From contig CACENJ010000004.1 of NCBI GenBank assembly GCA_902560855.1, positions 1 to 64,000 on the forward strand: DNA of 64,000 nt, read 5' to 3'. The notes below the pieces were generated by a model that was not told where the DNA came from, made no database searches, and was given only the letters and a program-made list of their open reading frames with translations. The number at the start of each line of letters is the position of its first letter. Position 1 is the stretch's first letter. Positions 47,905-57,355 of the stretch are shown in pieces. A program made the translations under genes and the position numbers. Source of the stretch: an uncultured Pelagibacteraceae bacterium (lineage in GTDB: Bacteria > Pseudomonadota > Alphaproteobacteria > Pelagibacterales > Pelagibacteraceae).

Positions 47905-48789
47905 TTAAAGCCAATTAGGTTTTATTATTTTAATTTTAGCGTTATTTATTTTGAAGGTTGAATTAAAGTTAAATTTATCAGAAGTATATTTTATTAGAGC
48001 AAACGGGTAGTTTTTGCTTATCAAGACTTTTCCTATTTCGGATTCTTCATTAATAATTGAATCGCCTTCGTTTATTTTTCCTTCAATTATTTTTATTGGA
48101 AATAATCTTTTGGTTAATTTATTTTTTAGCTTAATCCTAGCAGTGTTTTCTTGTCCCACATAACATCCTTTTTTAAAATCAATAGCATTTAGTTCTTCAA
48201 AGTTACATTCTATTCCAAATATTTTATCTTTAAGTTTGTTTGTATTTTTTTGAGGGATGCCCAAACTAAAGCTTAAGTCATAATATATTTCTTGATCAAT
48301 TGATTTTAATTCAAGTTTTTTTAGAGATAAATATAATTTTTCAAGATTTATAACCAATCTTGCTCCTAGTTTTTTATTTCTAGGGTCTAATAAAATATGG
48401 TCCTCGCCGTATTTTAATGTAAAACCTAACTCATCTTTTGAACTATCAATAGATATAAATTTTTCATAACTTAAAGCAGCCACCACAAATTCATTACTAA
48501 GATTTAAAATTTGAACATCAGATCTTAGTTTATATAAAGAAAGCTGTTTAAATAGCTCGTTGATTTGTGATTTTTCGCAATCAATGAAATATCCTTTTTT
48601 ATGCTTGATAACAATAAAATCGAACAAAAATTTTCCTTGAGGTGTTAATAAAGAAGCAAAACAAGATCTGTTTTCAGTGACTTTATTTATGTCGTTGGTT
48701 ATTAAATTTTGCAAAAAATCTTTTGCATCTGATCCATCTATAAAGAGAATACCTCGATCTTCTAAAATACAAGCGCTATTAATATTCAT
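47905..48789 (-). CDS. ygfZ: YgfZ/GcvT-like folate-binding protein (iron-sulfur assembly)
   Basis: YgfZ binds tetrahydrofolate and helps build or repair some iron-sulfur enzymes. The 294-residue protein has FIDGSDAKDFLQNLITNDI (about 15-33) and the signature KKGCYVGQENTARIKLK (about 200-216, containing the KGCYxGQE motif with the reactive cysteine). Full GcvT (about 370 residues) would be longer and is a different branch. It converges on the EamA gene with two bases between their ends, and diverges from dihydroorotase with a 43-base gap. Confidence 0.92.
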   Translation of the reverse strand: MNINSACILEDRGILFIDGSDAKDFLQNLITNDINKVTENRSCFASLLTPQGKFLFDFIVIKHKKGYFIDCEKSQINELFKQLSLYKLRSDVQILNLSNEFVVAALSYEKFISIDSSKDELGFTLKYGEDHILLDPRNKKLGARLVINLEKLYLSLKKLELKSIDQEIYYDLSFSLGIPQKNTNKLKDKIFGIECNFEELNAIDFKKGCYVGQENTARIKLKNKLTKRLFPIKIIEGKINEGDSIINEESEIGKVLISKNYPFALIKYTSDKFNFNSTFKINNAKIKIIKPNWL

Positions 48790-48832
48790 ATTTGATTACT
48801 ATTCATTTATAATATAATTACTTTTCAGCAAA

Positions 48833-50143
48833 ATGTTAGATTTAATAATAAAAAATGGCTTATGCTACATAGATGGCAAGCTACAAAAACAAGATATTGG
48901 AATAAATAATAATAAAATATCTAAAATTGGATCGCTGGATAAGGAAAATTCTAAAGAAGTAGTTGATGCAGTAAATTTAACCGTTTTGCCTGGTTGTATT
49001 GACACTCAAACCCATTTTAGAGAACCTGGATCAACAGATACGGAAGATCTTCATTCAGGAAGTAGAGCAGCAATTGTCGGAGGAATTACCAGTGTTTTTG
49101 AGATGCCAAATACTAATCCACCAACATCTAACAAGGTAGAATTTCAAAAAAAATTAGATCTTGCAAAAAATAGGATGTATTGCAATTATGCATTTTATTT
49201 TGGTGCAACAGCTGATAATGCAAATGTGTTATCAGATTTAAAAGATTTGGAGGGTTGTTGTGGAATTAAACTTTTTGCAGGATCTTCAACTGGTAATTTA
49301 TTAGTTGCAGACGAAGCAGATATTGAGAAGGTGTTTCAAAGCAGCTCAAAAATTGTTGCCGTTCACTCAGAAGATGAGGCAATTTTAAACGTTAATAAAA
49401 AATTAATTAAAAAAGGTAATGTACATACTCATCCAGTTTGGAGAAGTGTGGAATGTGCAATGTCATCTACAAGAAGGATCGTAAGAATTGCTGAGAAATA
49501 TAAGAAAAAAGCACACATTCTTCATGTTACAACAAAAGAAGAAATTGATTTTTTATCACAACATAAAGGGAATATTACATTTGAAATTACTCCGCAGCAT
49601 TTAACGTTATATTCTCCCGATTGTTACGACAAACTCGGAACCTATGCTCAGATGAATCCACCTTTAAGAGATAAATCCCATTATGATAGATTATGGTATG
49701 GAGTAAAAAATAATTTTAATGACACAATTGGATCAGATCATGCTCCACATTTAAAAGTAAATAAAGAAAAAGAATATCCAAATTCGCCATCAGGGATGCC
49801 AGGGGTACAAACTTTAATGCCGGTAATGTTAAATCATGTAAATGATGAAAAATTATCACTTAATCAATTAATTAATCTTGTTTGTGAAAATCCTGTTAAA
49901 ATTTTTGGAATTAAAAATAAAGGATTTATTAAAGAAGGATATGATGCCGACTTTACAATTGTTGACATGAACAAGACAATTGAGATTAAAAATGCAAATA
50001 TTGAAAGTAAATGTGGCTGGTCTCCATTTGATGGATACAAATTTAAAGGAAGCCCTATAGCAACAATAATTAATGGTAAAATTAAAATGAAAGATGGAAA
50101 GATAATTGGTGAACCAGATGGAACACCAATGAAATTTAGATAA
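48833..50143 (+). CDS. pyrC: Dihydroorotase (amidohydrolase family)
   Basis: Catalyses the third step of pyrimidine synthesis, ring closure of carbamoyl aspartate. The 436 residues include the metal-binding IDTQTHFREPGSTDTEDLHSG (about 56-76), GIKLFAGSSTGN with the carbamylated-lysine position (about 143-154), VAVHSEDE (about 182), AHILHVTT, and the late GSDHAPH (about 305). Length and the HFREPG motif indicate class I DHOase; allantoinase is a related alternative, but no purine catabolic gene is nearby. The 3' end overlaps the SMR gene by eight bases (convergent). Confidence 0.93.
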   Translation: MLDLIIKNGLCYIDGKLQKQDIGINNNKISKIGSLDKENSKEVVDAVNLTVLPGCIDTQTHFREPGSTDTEDLHSGSRAAIVGGITSVFEMPNTNPPTSNKVEFQKKLDLAKNRMYCNYAFYFGATADNANVLSDLKDLEGCCGIKLFAGSSTGNLLVADEADIEKVFQSSSKIVAVHSEDEAILNVNKKLIKKGNVHTHPVWRSVECAMSSTRRIVRIAEKYKKKAHILHVTTKEEIDFLSQHKGNITFEITPQHLTLYSPDCYDKLGTYAQMNPPLRDKSHYDRLWYGVKNNFNDTIGSDHAPHLKVNKEKEYPNSPSGMPGVQTLMPVMLNHVNDEKLSLNQLINLVCENPVKIFGIKNKGFIKEGYDADFTIVDMNKTIEIKNANIESKCGWSPFDGYKFKGSPIATIINGKIKMKDGKIIGEPDGTPMKFR

Positions 50144-50468
50144 CTCTTGAAGAAAAAGTATTTACCAAAACAACACCTACCACTATAAGAAATAATCCTA
50201 GTACTGCTTGCCAGCTAAGACTTTGCTTAAAAAAAAAGTATCCAAATATTGCAATTGTAAATATTCCCAGTCCACTCCAAGTTGCATAAACAATAGCAAT
50301 TGGAATTTTGTGTAATACATGAGTAAGGCAATATAAAGCTGATAGGTAACAAGTGGCTGCTATAGTTGTTGGAATTAATCTTGTAAAATTTTGAGTAGAA
50401 GGAAGAAGTAGCGTGCCTGCTACTTCACAAAATATTGCAATAAACATAAAAAGATAAGCTTTTGTCAT
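50136..50468 (-). CDS. Small multidrug resistance (SMR) family efflux protein
   Basis: A 110-residue membrane protein of four helices. The first helix holds the essential glutamate in FCEVAGTLLLPST (residue about 14), and YATWSGLGIFTIAIFG (about 64-79) is the second conserved SMR segment. It could pump cationic compounds, polyamines or guanidinium; the subtype (EmrE or SugE/Gdx) is uncertain from this alone. It overlaps the CoA-synthetase gene by four bases on the same strand. Confidence 0.9.
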   Translation of the reverse strand: MTKAYLFMFIAIFCEVAGTLLLPSTQNFTRLIPTTIAATCYLSALYCLTHVLHKIPIAIVYATWSGLGIFTIAIFGYFFFKQSLSWQAVLGLFLIVVGVVLVNTFSSRVI

Positions 50469-52363
50469 TGTTTTAAAATATTATTTTCTATTAAATCTTG
50501 TTTAATTTCATCCAAAATTGCAGGATCATCAATAGTTGCGGGCGTTTTATATTCTTCATTATCTGCTATTTTTCTAACAGTTCCTCTTAATATTTTTCCA
50601 GAACGTGTTTTTGGCAATCTTTTTACAACAATTGCAGTTTTAAAAGCTGCTACAGGGCCAACTTTATCTCTAACCATCTGAATACATTCTTTAGATATTG
50701 TTTCATTATCTTTTTTAACACCAGCTTTGAGTGCTATTAAACCAATTGGTAATTGTCCTTTTAATTTATCTGCAATTCCAATAACAGCACATTCAGCAAC
50801 CGATTGATGTTCTGATAAAACTTCTTCAATGGCTCCAGTTGATAATCTGTGCCCAGCAACATTTATAATATCATCTGTTCTAGACATAATCCAAATATAT
50901 CCATCATCATCAATATGACCTGCATCATAAGTTTGATAATAACCTTCGTAGTTTGACATATAAGTTTTTTTATATCTTTCATCAGCATTCCATAAAGTTG
51001 GAAAAGTTCCAGGAGGCAAAGGAAGCTTAACAACTATATCTCCCATCTCATTTGGTTTAGCTAAAGTTTGATCTTGTTTTATAACTTTTACATCGTATCC
51101 AGGAACAGCTTTACATGCGGAACCATACTTTGTTTTCATCATTTCTATTCCAGTGCAATTAGAACTTATTGCCCAACTGGTTTCAGTTTGCCACCAGTGA
51201 TCAATTACTGGAACTTTTAAAAGAGATTCTGCCCATTTAATAGTATCAGGATCTGCTCTTTCTCCTGCTAAAAATAAACTTTCAAATGAACTTAGGTTAT
51301 ATTTAGAAAAAAATTTACCTTCTGGATCTTCTTTTTTTATAGCTCTAAAAGCAGTTGGCGCAGTGAATAGAGATTTTACTTTGTAGTCAGAAATTATTTT
51401 CCAAAAAGCCCCTGCATCTGGAGTACCAACGGGTTTACCCTCAAATAGTATAGTAGTGCATCCTTTAAACAGTGGAGCATAAACAATATAGGAATGTCCT
51501 ACTATCCACCCTATATCACTAGCTGACCACCATACATCATCTTGATCTATATTATATATATTTTTCATTGTCCATTTAAGAGCAACAATGTGACCACCAA
51601 TATCTCTTACTATTCCTTTTGGAACACCAGTTGTTCCTGAAGTATATAAAATATAAGCAAATTCATTTGAGTTAATTTCAACACAATCAACATTTTTTGC
51701 ATTAGATAAAGCTTCATCCCAACTGATTTCTTTTGGAGCATTTAGTTTTACTTCATTGTTTGGTCTTTGAAACAATATTAGCTTTTCAATATTATGAGAC
51801 GCTAATTTTAAAGCTTCGTCTACCAATGGTTTGTAATGAACAGTTCTACCAGGCTCAAAACCACAAGAAGCTGTAAGCAAAACTTTTGCTTTACTATCGT
51901 CTATTCTACTTGCTAATTCGTTTGAAGCAAAACCACCAAAAACTACAGAATGAATAGCCCCAATCCTTGCACAAGCAAGCATGCCAATAACTGCCTCAGG
52001 TATCATAGGCATGTAAATAATAACTCTGTCTCCTTTTTTTATACCTTGATTTTGCAATGCGCCTGCAAACTTTGAAACTTTCTCTCTTAATTCTTTGTAG
52101 GTAAATTTATTTTTGTTACCAGTTATAGGGCTATCATAAATTAATGCTGTTCGATCTCCTCTTCCATTATCAATATGAAAATCTAAAGCATTATAACAGG
52201 TATTTGTAATTCCATCTTCATACCATTTGTAAAATGGTGGATTTGATCTATTTAAAATTTTTGAAGGTTTTTTAAACCAAAATATTTCATTTGAAACTTC
52301 TTTCCAAAATTCTTCAGGTTTTTTAATAGAATTAGAATAAATTTCAGAAAAATTTTGATTCAT
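50465..52363 (-). CDS. prpE: Propionyl-/acetyl-CoA synthetase (PrpE/Acs family)
   Basis: AMP-forming acyl-CoA synthetase of 632 residues. The adenylation motif is YILYTSGTTGVPKGIVRDIGGH (about 235-256), where VRDIGGH rather than LHTTGGY fits PrpE better than Acs; WWQTETSWAI is the A5-type core, YQTYDAGHIDDDGYIWIMSRTDDIINVAGHRLS the hinge, and KTRSGKILRG holds the acetylatable catalytic lysine. Propionate or acetate activation is likely, converting organic acids, for example from osmolyte or amino-acid breakdown, into CoA esters. Substrate breadth cannot be read reliably. Confidence 0.92.
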   Translation of the reverse strand: MNQNFSEIYSNSIKKPEEFWKEVSNEIFWFKKPSKILNRSNPPFYKWYEDGITNTCYNALDFHIDNGRGDRTALIYDSPITGNKNKFTYKELREKVSKFAGALQNQGIKKGDRVIIYMPMIPEAVIGMLACARIGAIHSVVFGGFASNELASRIDDSKAKVLLTASCGFEPGRTVHYKPLVDEALKLASHNIEKLILFQRPNNEVKLNAPKEISWDEALSNAKNVDCVEINSNEFAYILYTSGTTGVPKGIVRDIGGHIVALKWTMKNIYNIDQDDVWWSASDIGWIVGHSYIVYAPLFKGCTTILFEGKPVGTPDAGAFWKIISDYKVKSLFTAPTAFRAIKKEDPEGKFFSKYNLSSFESLFLAGERADPDTIKWAESLLKVPVIDHWWQTETSWAISSNCTGIEMMKTKYGSACKAVPGYDVKVIKQDQTLAKPNEMGDIVVKLPLPPGTFPTLWNADERYKKTYMSNYEGYYQTYDAGHIDDDGYIWIMSRTDDIINVAGHRLSTGAIEEVLSEHQSVAECAVIGIADKLKGQLPIGLIALKAGVKKDNETISKECIQMVRDKVGPVAAFKTAIVVKRLPKTRSGKILRGTVRKIADNEEYKTPATIDDPAILDEIKQDLIENNILKQ

Positions 52364-52467
52364 ATTGATTTGCTATTTTCATTAGTTTTTCTTATTGTTT
52401 TCAACAAGAAATGGCATTTAAATTAAAAAAGCTAGTAAAATCAACATAAATTAAATGCAAAAAAACC

Positions 52468-52545
52468 TTGAATTAACTATTTATTTTTCTAATGTGAAAC
52501 CTGCTTTGATTGCAGCAATGCTGTAATCTTGGTTTAAATTTAAAC
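52468..52545 (+). promoter_or_regulatory. Proteorhodopsin promoter and structured leader
   Basis: A candidate promoter (TTGAAT at 52468, 16-base spacer, TAATGT at 52490) is followed by a 9-bp near-perfect hairpin GATTGCAGC/GCTGTAATC with an AAT loop (52508-52528) and a perfect 14-base palindrome GTTTAAATTTAAAC (52532-52545). A GAGGGAG ribosome-binding site sits at 52566-52572. Either dyad could be an operator, or an mRNA structure that protects the transcript. Confidence 0.5.
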
Positions 52546-52578
52546 TAAAATAAAAACTAACTAAAGAGGGAGTTTTTT

Positions 52579-53343
52579 ATGAATAAATTGAAGATGTTTG
52601 GTTTAGCTCTTGTAGCTCTTGTGGGTTTATCAAGTGCAGCAAACGCAGCAACAGCCATACTAGCATCAGACGACTTCGTTGGTATTACTTTTTGGGTAAT
52701 TTCAATGGGTATGTTGGCTGCTACAGTTTTCTTTTTCATGGAAAGAGGATCAGTAGCGCAAGGCTGGAGAACATCAGTAACAGTAGCCGGATTAATCACT
52801 GGTATTGCATTCATTCACTACATTTATATGAGAGGTGTTTGGATAGAAACAGGTGATTCGCCAACTGTTTACAGATATATTGATTGGTTAATTACTGTAC
52901 CATTACAGATGGTAGAGTTCTATTTAATCTTATCAGCAGTAAGAAAAGTTTCTAGCGGAATGTTCTGGAGACTTTTAATCGGTTCAGTCGTAATGTTGTG
53001 TGGAGGATATTTAGGTGAAGCAGGATACATCAACCCAATGCTTGGTTTTGTAGTAGGTATGGGTGGTTGGATTTATGTTTTATATGAAATCTTCTCAGGT
53101 GAAGCTGGTAAAACAGCAGCAAGAAGTGGTAATAAGGCACTTACAACTGCTTTTGGCGCATTAAGAATGATCGTTACTGTTGGATGGTGTATATATCCAC
53201 TAGGTTATGTATTTGGTTACCTAACTGGTGGTGTAGACTCTAATTCATTGAACGTTATTTACAACTTAGCTGACTTCATTAACAAAATTGCATTTGGTCT
53301 AGTAATTTGGGCTGCGGCAGTTTCTGGTGGAAGAGGCAGATAA
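52579..53343 (+). CDS. Proteorhodopsin (predicted blue-absorbing proton pump)
   Basis: Retinal-based light-driven proton pump in the inner membrane. The 254-residue protein has an N-terminal signal peptide (to about residue 24) and seven helices. Key residues by alignment with the Monterey green pigment (offset +5): His80 (H75), Asp102 (D97, proton acceptor), Thr106, Gln110 (L105 position) and Glu113 (E108, proton donor), in RYIDWLITVPLQMVEFYLIL; the Schiff-base lysine is K236 in ADFINKIAFG. The D-T-E set is an outward proton pump; Gln at the spectral switch predicts blue absorption, as in open-ocean strains. Retinal synthesis genes are not in this window. Confidence 0.98.
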   Translation: MNKLKMFGLALVALVGLSSAANAATAILASDDFVGITFWVISMGMLAATVFFFMERGSVAQGWRTSVTVAGLITGIAFIHYIYMRGVWIETGDSPTVYRYIDWLITVPLQMVEFYLILSAVRKVSSGMFWRLLIGSVVMLCGGYLGEAGYINPMLGFVVGMGGWIYVLYEIFSGEAGKTAARSGNKALTTAFGALRMIVTVGWCIYPLGYVFGYLTGGVDSNSLNVIYNLADFINKIAFGLVIWAAAVSGGRGR

Positions 53344-53364
53344 TTAAAGTATTAAAACTTTTGA

Positions 53365-53402
53365 AACAGGGCAAGTATAAACTACTTGCCCTGTTTTTTT
53401 TT
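53365..53402 (+). terminator. Rho-independent terminator after proteorhodopsin
   Basis: A perfect 13-bp stem (AACAGGGCAAGTA with TACTTGCCCTGTT, five-base loop) followed by nine T. It sits 21 bases after the proteorhodopsin stop and 17 before the ferredoxin start, so it separates a highly expressed pump from the redox genes downstream. Confidence 0.95.
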
Positions 53403-53416
53403 GTGCCTATATATAA

Positions 53417-53739
<323 letters not shown>

Positions 53740-53740
<1 letters not shown>

Positions 53741-54762
53741 TGATTGATACAGATGTTTTAGTTATTGGTGCTGGACCCACAGGACTTTTTTCTGTTCATC
53801 AACTAGGAATAATAGGTCTAAAAAGTGAAGTAGTAGATAATCTTGATAAGATTGGAGGTCAATGTATTGAATTGTATCCAGACAAACCAATTTACGATAT
53901 TCCAGCTATACCAGTATGTACTGGCGAAGAGTTAACTAAAAACTTAATAGAACAAATAAAGCCTTTTAAAACCAATTTTCATTTAAAAGATAGAGTAGAA
54001 GAAGTTAAAAAAGAAAAAAATAAATGGTTAGTTAAAACTAGTAAAGGAAAAGAATTTAAAGCATCAAGTATAATTATTGCTGGAGGAGTAGGTTCTTTTG
54101 AACCAAGAAAATTTACAATAAAAGAGTGCGAAAAATTCGAAGGAAAAGAGATATTTTACTCAGTTAAAGATAAAAATTTTTTTAAAAATAAAACTGTTTC
54201 AATTTTTGGTGGTGGAGACTCGGCTTTAGATTGGGCAATTGAACTTTCAGTAAGTTCGAAAGTTCAACTTATACATCGGAGAGATGAATTTAGAGGGGCA
54301 CAAGCCAACGTTGAAAAAGTTAAAGAGTTAAGCAAACAAGGTAAAATCGAACTGTTAACCAAGTACCAACTAAACTCTATTGAGGGAGGTAGTAATATTA
54401 AAAGCATAAGTATTAAAAATGAAGATGGAAATATTAAAAAAATTGAAACAAACTATATTTTAGGTTTTTTTGGGCTTGTTATGCAGCTTGGTCCAATTGT
54501 TAATTGGGGTTTAAATTTAGATCATAAACACATTCCAGTTAATACTAAAAACTTTGAAACAAACCAAAAAGGAATATTTGCTATAGGTGACATATGCACT
54601 TACCCAGGAAAATTAAAATTGATACTTTCAGGTTTTCACGAAGGGGCACTAGCAGCTAGAGGTTGTTATGAATATGCAAGACCTAATGAAAAACTAAAAT
54701 TTGAATTTACAACCACTTCTAAAAAAGTTCAAAGCAGACTAGGCATAAAAAGAAATGATTGA
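53740..54762 (+). CDS. Ferredoxin-NADP+ reductase, thioredoxin-reductase-like type
   Basis: A 340-residue FAD flavoprotein of the TrxR-like FNR group (as in Bacillus YumC). FAD binding is VIGAGPTGLFSVHQLG (about 7-22), NADPH binding IFGGGDSALDWAIELS (about 155-170), and AIGDICTYPGKLKLI (about 280-294) closes the FAD site. The thioredoxin-reductase CxxC pair is absent, so it is not a thioredoxin reductase. It presumably passes electrons between NADPH and the adjacent ferredoxin. It overlaps the GST gene by eight bases. Confidence 0.93.
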
Positions 54763-55384
54763 ATTATTTTCAGCAGATACTCCAAATGGAAAAAAAATTG
54801 GAATTATGTTGGAAGAGATTAAATGGAATTATAAAGTAACTAAAATAAACATTTTTAAAGACGAACAGTTTCAACCAGAATTTAGAAAAATAAGTCCATT
54901 CAGTAAAATTCCAGTAATTATTGATCACGATAACAACGATGAAGCAATTTTCGAGTCCGGAGCAATTCTTATGTACTTAGGTGAAAAAAGTAACAAGTTT
55001 TATGATCAAAATAATAAACTAAAAATTAATCAATGGCTTATGATACAAATGGCAATTGTTGGACCATTTATTGGTCAACACCATCAGTTTCATCATTATA
55101 ATCCGGGCAAAAGTAAATTTGGAGAAGAAAGATACTTTAAAATTACAAAAACAATTTATAGAGATTTAGATGAAAGATTAGGCCAATCAAAATTTCTCGC
55201 TGGAGAAAATTACACAATTGCAGATATAGCGACATGGCCATGGATAGCTAGACATGAGTGGCATGATGTTGGTCTAAAAAATTATAAAAATTTAACCAGA
55301 TGGTATTTAGAGATTGCAAAAAGAAATGCTGTAATAAAGGGATTTGATTTTATGAATAGAGGAGAAGTTATACCTAAGCCTTAA
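54755..55384 (+). CDS. Glutathione S-transferase family protein
   Basis: A 209-residue protein of the GST fold: N-terminal thioredoxin-like domain (about 1-80) with the SADTPNGKKIGIMLEE start, the cis-proline motif FSKIPVI (about 51-57) and FESGAILMYLGEK (about 66-78), then an all-helical C-terminal domain with FLAGENYTIADIATWPWI (about 145-162). The pattern and length match YfcG/YghU-type disulfide-bond oxidoreductases, though this is not certain. It overlaps the reductase gene and is probably the last gene of the ferredoxin transcript; the dksA gene converges on it with a 4-base overlap. Confidence 0.9.
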   Translation: MIELFSADTPNGKKIGIMLEEIKWNYKVTKINIFKDEQFQPEFRKISPFSKIPVIIDHDNNDEAIFESGAILMYLGEKSNKFYDQNNKLKINQWLMIQMAIVGPFIGQHHQFHHYNPGKSKFGEERYFKITKTIYRDLDERLGQSKFLAGENYTIADIATWPWIARHEWHDVGLKNYKNLTRWYLEIAKRNAVIKGFDFMNRGEVIPKP

Positions 55385-55797
55385 AGATCAGCATAAACTT
55401 TTTCTTCTTTTTCGTGTTTTTCTTGCGCAGCAATACAAAGAGTAGCAATAGGACGTGCTATTAATCTTTTAATTCCAATAGGCTCTCCTGTTTCTTCACA
55501 ATATCCATATGTACCATCTTTAATTTTTTTTAAAGCTTGATCAATTTTTGAAATAAGTTTGATTTGTCTATTAATAGCTCTCATTTCAACATTTTTTTCT
55601 GTATAAGAGCTTGCTTGATCAACAATATCAGCAGAAGTGCTATTATCATCTAGAGATTTGTTGTACAAAGCTTCATTATTAGATTTTATTATTTCAGCTT
55701 TCCATTCAGAAAGTTTTTTTTTAAAAAATATCTTGTGTTTTTCACACATATATTTTTCTTTCAAATTAGGAACATAAGTTTTTGAGATTTTTACCAT
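55381..55797 (-). CDS. dksA: DksA/TraR-family transcription factor
   Basis: DksA binds RNA polymerase and works with ppGpp to control stable RNA and amino-acid promoters. The 138-residue protein has an N-terminal coiled coil (about 25-105) and a C-terminal zinc-finger-like globule, YGYCEETGEPIGIKRLIARP then ATLCIAA. Only two of the four zinc cysteines remain (C-x-x-T ... C-x-x-A); alphaproteobacterial DksA proteins often have this reduced form. A clear promoter lies just upstream. Confidence 0.92.
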   Translation of the reverse strand: MVKISKTYVPNLKEKYMCEKHKIFFKKKLSEWKAEIIKSNNEALYNKSLDDNSTSADIVDQASSYTEKNVEMRAINRQIKLISKIDQALKKIKDGTYGYCEETGEPIGIKRLIARPIATLCIAAQEKHEKEEKVYADL

Positions 55798-55820
55798 TTG
55801 CCCGTTTTAAAATGTGCCGG

Positions 55821-55848
55821 AGTATATTCAACAATTAATAGGTGTCAA
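55821..55848 (-). promoter_or_regulatory. Sigma-70-type promoter for dksA
   Basis: On the minus strand TTGACA (55848-55843), a 16-base spacer and TATACT (55826-55821) lie 23 bases before the dksA start codon. This is the closest match to a consensus promoter I found. Confidence 0.7.
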
Positions 55849-55877
55849 TATAACTTAATTCATATAAAATTAAGCAA

Positions 55878-57206
55878 ATGACAACTAATAAAATAAATAT
55901 AAATAAATTATTTTACATTTTTATTACATTGCATTTGATTATTTGGACATTAGTTCCATCAACTACAAATGATAATTTACCACTTGATACGATTGAAGCT
56001 TTAGCCTGGGGAAATAATTTAGACTGGGGATTTAATAAACATCCACCGGCAAGTGCTTTTTTTGTAGAAGTTTTTTATAAAATATTTGGGAGCAATGATT
56101 GGGCTTACTATTTTTTAAGCCAAATATTTGTAGTTATATCTTTCTTTGTTGTTTGGGAATTTTCAAAAGAGTTTTTTAGTAACAAAAATTATAGTTTGTT
56201 ATCTGTATTACTATTAGAAGGAATTTATTTTTATAATTTTACTACTCCAGAATTTAATGTAAATGTTTGTCAATTACCTTTTTGGGCACTTTCAGTATTG
56301 TTTGCTTGGAAAGGATTTAAATATAATAAAATTATTGATTGGCTATTATTTGGAATATTTGCTGCTATAGGAATTTTATCAAAATATTTATTTGTTTATC
56401 TTCTTGTAGCAATGGATGTATTTCTTGCTTATGTATTTTTTAAAAAGAAATTAAATTATAAGTGTTTTATTTCTTTAATACCTTTTTTATTAATTTTATT
56501 ACCTCATTTAATTTGGCTTACAGAAAATAATTATACTACTATTGCTTATGGACTTCATAGAACTGGTACAGCAGATCAAAATTTTCTCGATCACCTAATT
56601 TACCCTGTATTATTTTTAGGAAAACAAATTGGAATATTAATACCTTTTTTCATTATGTGTTTCTTTGCAATATCAAAATTTAAATTAAAATTTGATTTTA
56701 AAGATCAAAAGTTATTATTTTTATTATCAATAAATATAGTTCCAATATTATTAATGTTCGTAACTTCTATGATTATGGGAGTTAAAATTAGAACAATGTG
56801 GATGACACCATTTTATTTGTTTTTTGGAGTTTTGATAATTTATATATTCCAATCCCAAATAAATATTAACAAGCTCAAAGGTTTCACTTCAGCATTTATC
56901 ATTTTATTCATTTTTTCTCCATTTGCTTATTCTTATGTCTCGATTACTGAAAAAGATAAGAGAACGGACTATCCAGGCAAGAAGCTTGCCACGCAGGCCC
57001 AAGAATTGTGGGATCAAAATAGAAATGAAAAAATTATATGGGTTATCGGAGGAAATGAATGGGTGGCAGGTAATTTATCTTATCATTTAAAAGATAGGCC
57101 AAAGTGGGTACTCGAATGGCATTCTAGGGATAAATTTCCTGAAGCAATTTGGTTGTGTGGTAAAAAACAAGGAGCAAGTTGTTTAGATTTAAATGATTAT
57201 AAATAA
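55878..57206 (+). CDS. Family 39-type (ArnT/PMT-like) glycosyltransferase
   Basis: A 442-residue membrane protein with about ten helices, fitting GT-C enzymes that move a sugar from a polyprenyl phosphate carrier to a lipid or glycan. The first periplasmic loop carries DTIEALAWGNNLDWGFNKHPPASAF, which resembles the catalytic DE/D loop and HPP motif of the ArnT/PMT family. The C-terminal about 80 residues form a soluble periplasmic domain. Donor and acceptor are unknown. Its own promoter is likely in the 80 bp shared with dksA. Confidence 0.87.
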   Translation: MTTNKININKLFYIFITLHLIIWTLVPSTTNDNLPLDTIEALAWGNNLDWGFNKHPPASAFFVEVFYKIFGSNDWAYYFLSQIFVVISFFVVWEFSKEFFSNKNYSLLSVLLLEGIYFYNFTTPEFNVNVCQLPFWALSVLFAWKGFKYNKIIDWLLFGIFAAIGILSKYLFVYLLVAMDVFLAYVFFKKKLNYKCFISLIPFLLILLPHLIWLTENNYTTIAYGLHRTGTADQNFLDHLIYPVLFLGKQIGILIPFFIMCFFAISKFKLKFDFKDQKLLFLLSINIVPILLMFVTSMIMGVKIRTMWMTPFYLFFGVLIIYIFQSQININKLKGFTSAFIILFIFSPFAYSYVSITEKDKRTDYPGKKLATQAQELWDQNRNEKIIWVIGGNEWVAGNLSYHLKDRPKWVLEWHSRDKFPEAIWLCGKKQGASCLDLNDYK

Positions 57207-57223
57207 ATATGGTAAAATGAATT

Positions 57224-57343
57224 ATGAATATAAGTGATAAGTGGAAAAAAATTTTATTTATTATTGGAATAATAGCGTTGATAGAATTTTCGGGATTTGG
57301 TATTTTTGCATCTTTGCTTAGACTTTTAGGATCTTTAAGTTAA
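57224..57343 (+). CDS. Small single-span membrane protein (39 residues)
   Basis: ATG 57224 opens a 39-residue frame reading MNISDKWKKILFIIGIIALI and then EFSGFGIFASLLRLLGSLS. A basic start followed by one or two hydrophobic stretches indicates a small inner-membrane protein. It lies 17 bases after the glycosyltransferase and ends 12 bases before the convergent selO stop, so it fills most of the only gap there. No ribosome-binding site is strong, and I recognise no family; its reality is plausible rather than proven. Confidence 0.5.
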   Translation: MNISDKWKKILFIIGIIALIEFSGFGIFASLLRLLGSLS

Positions 57344-57355
57344 ACAATATTTATT

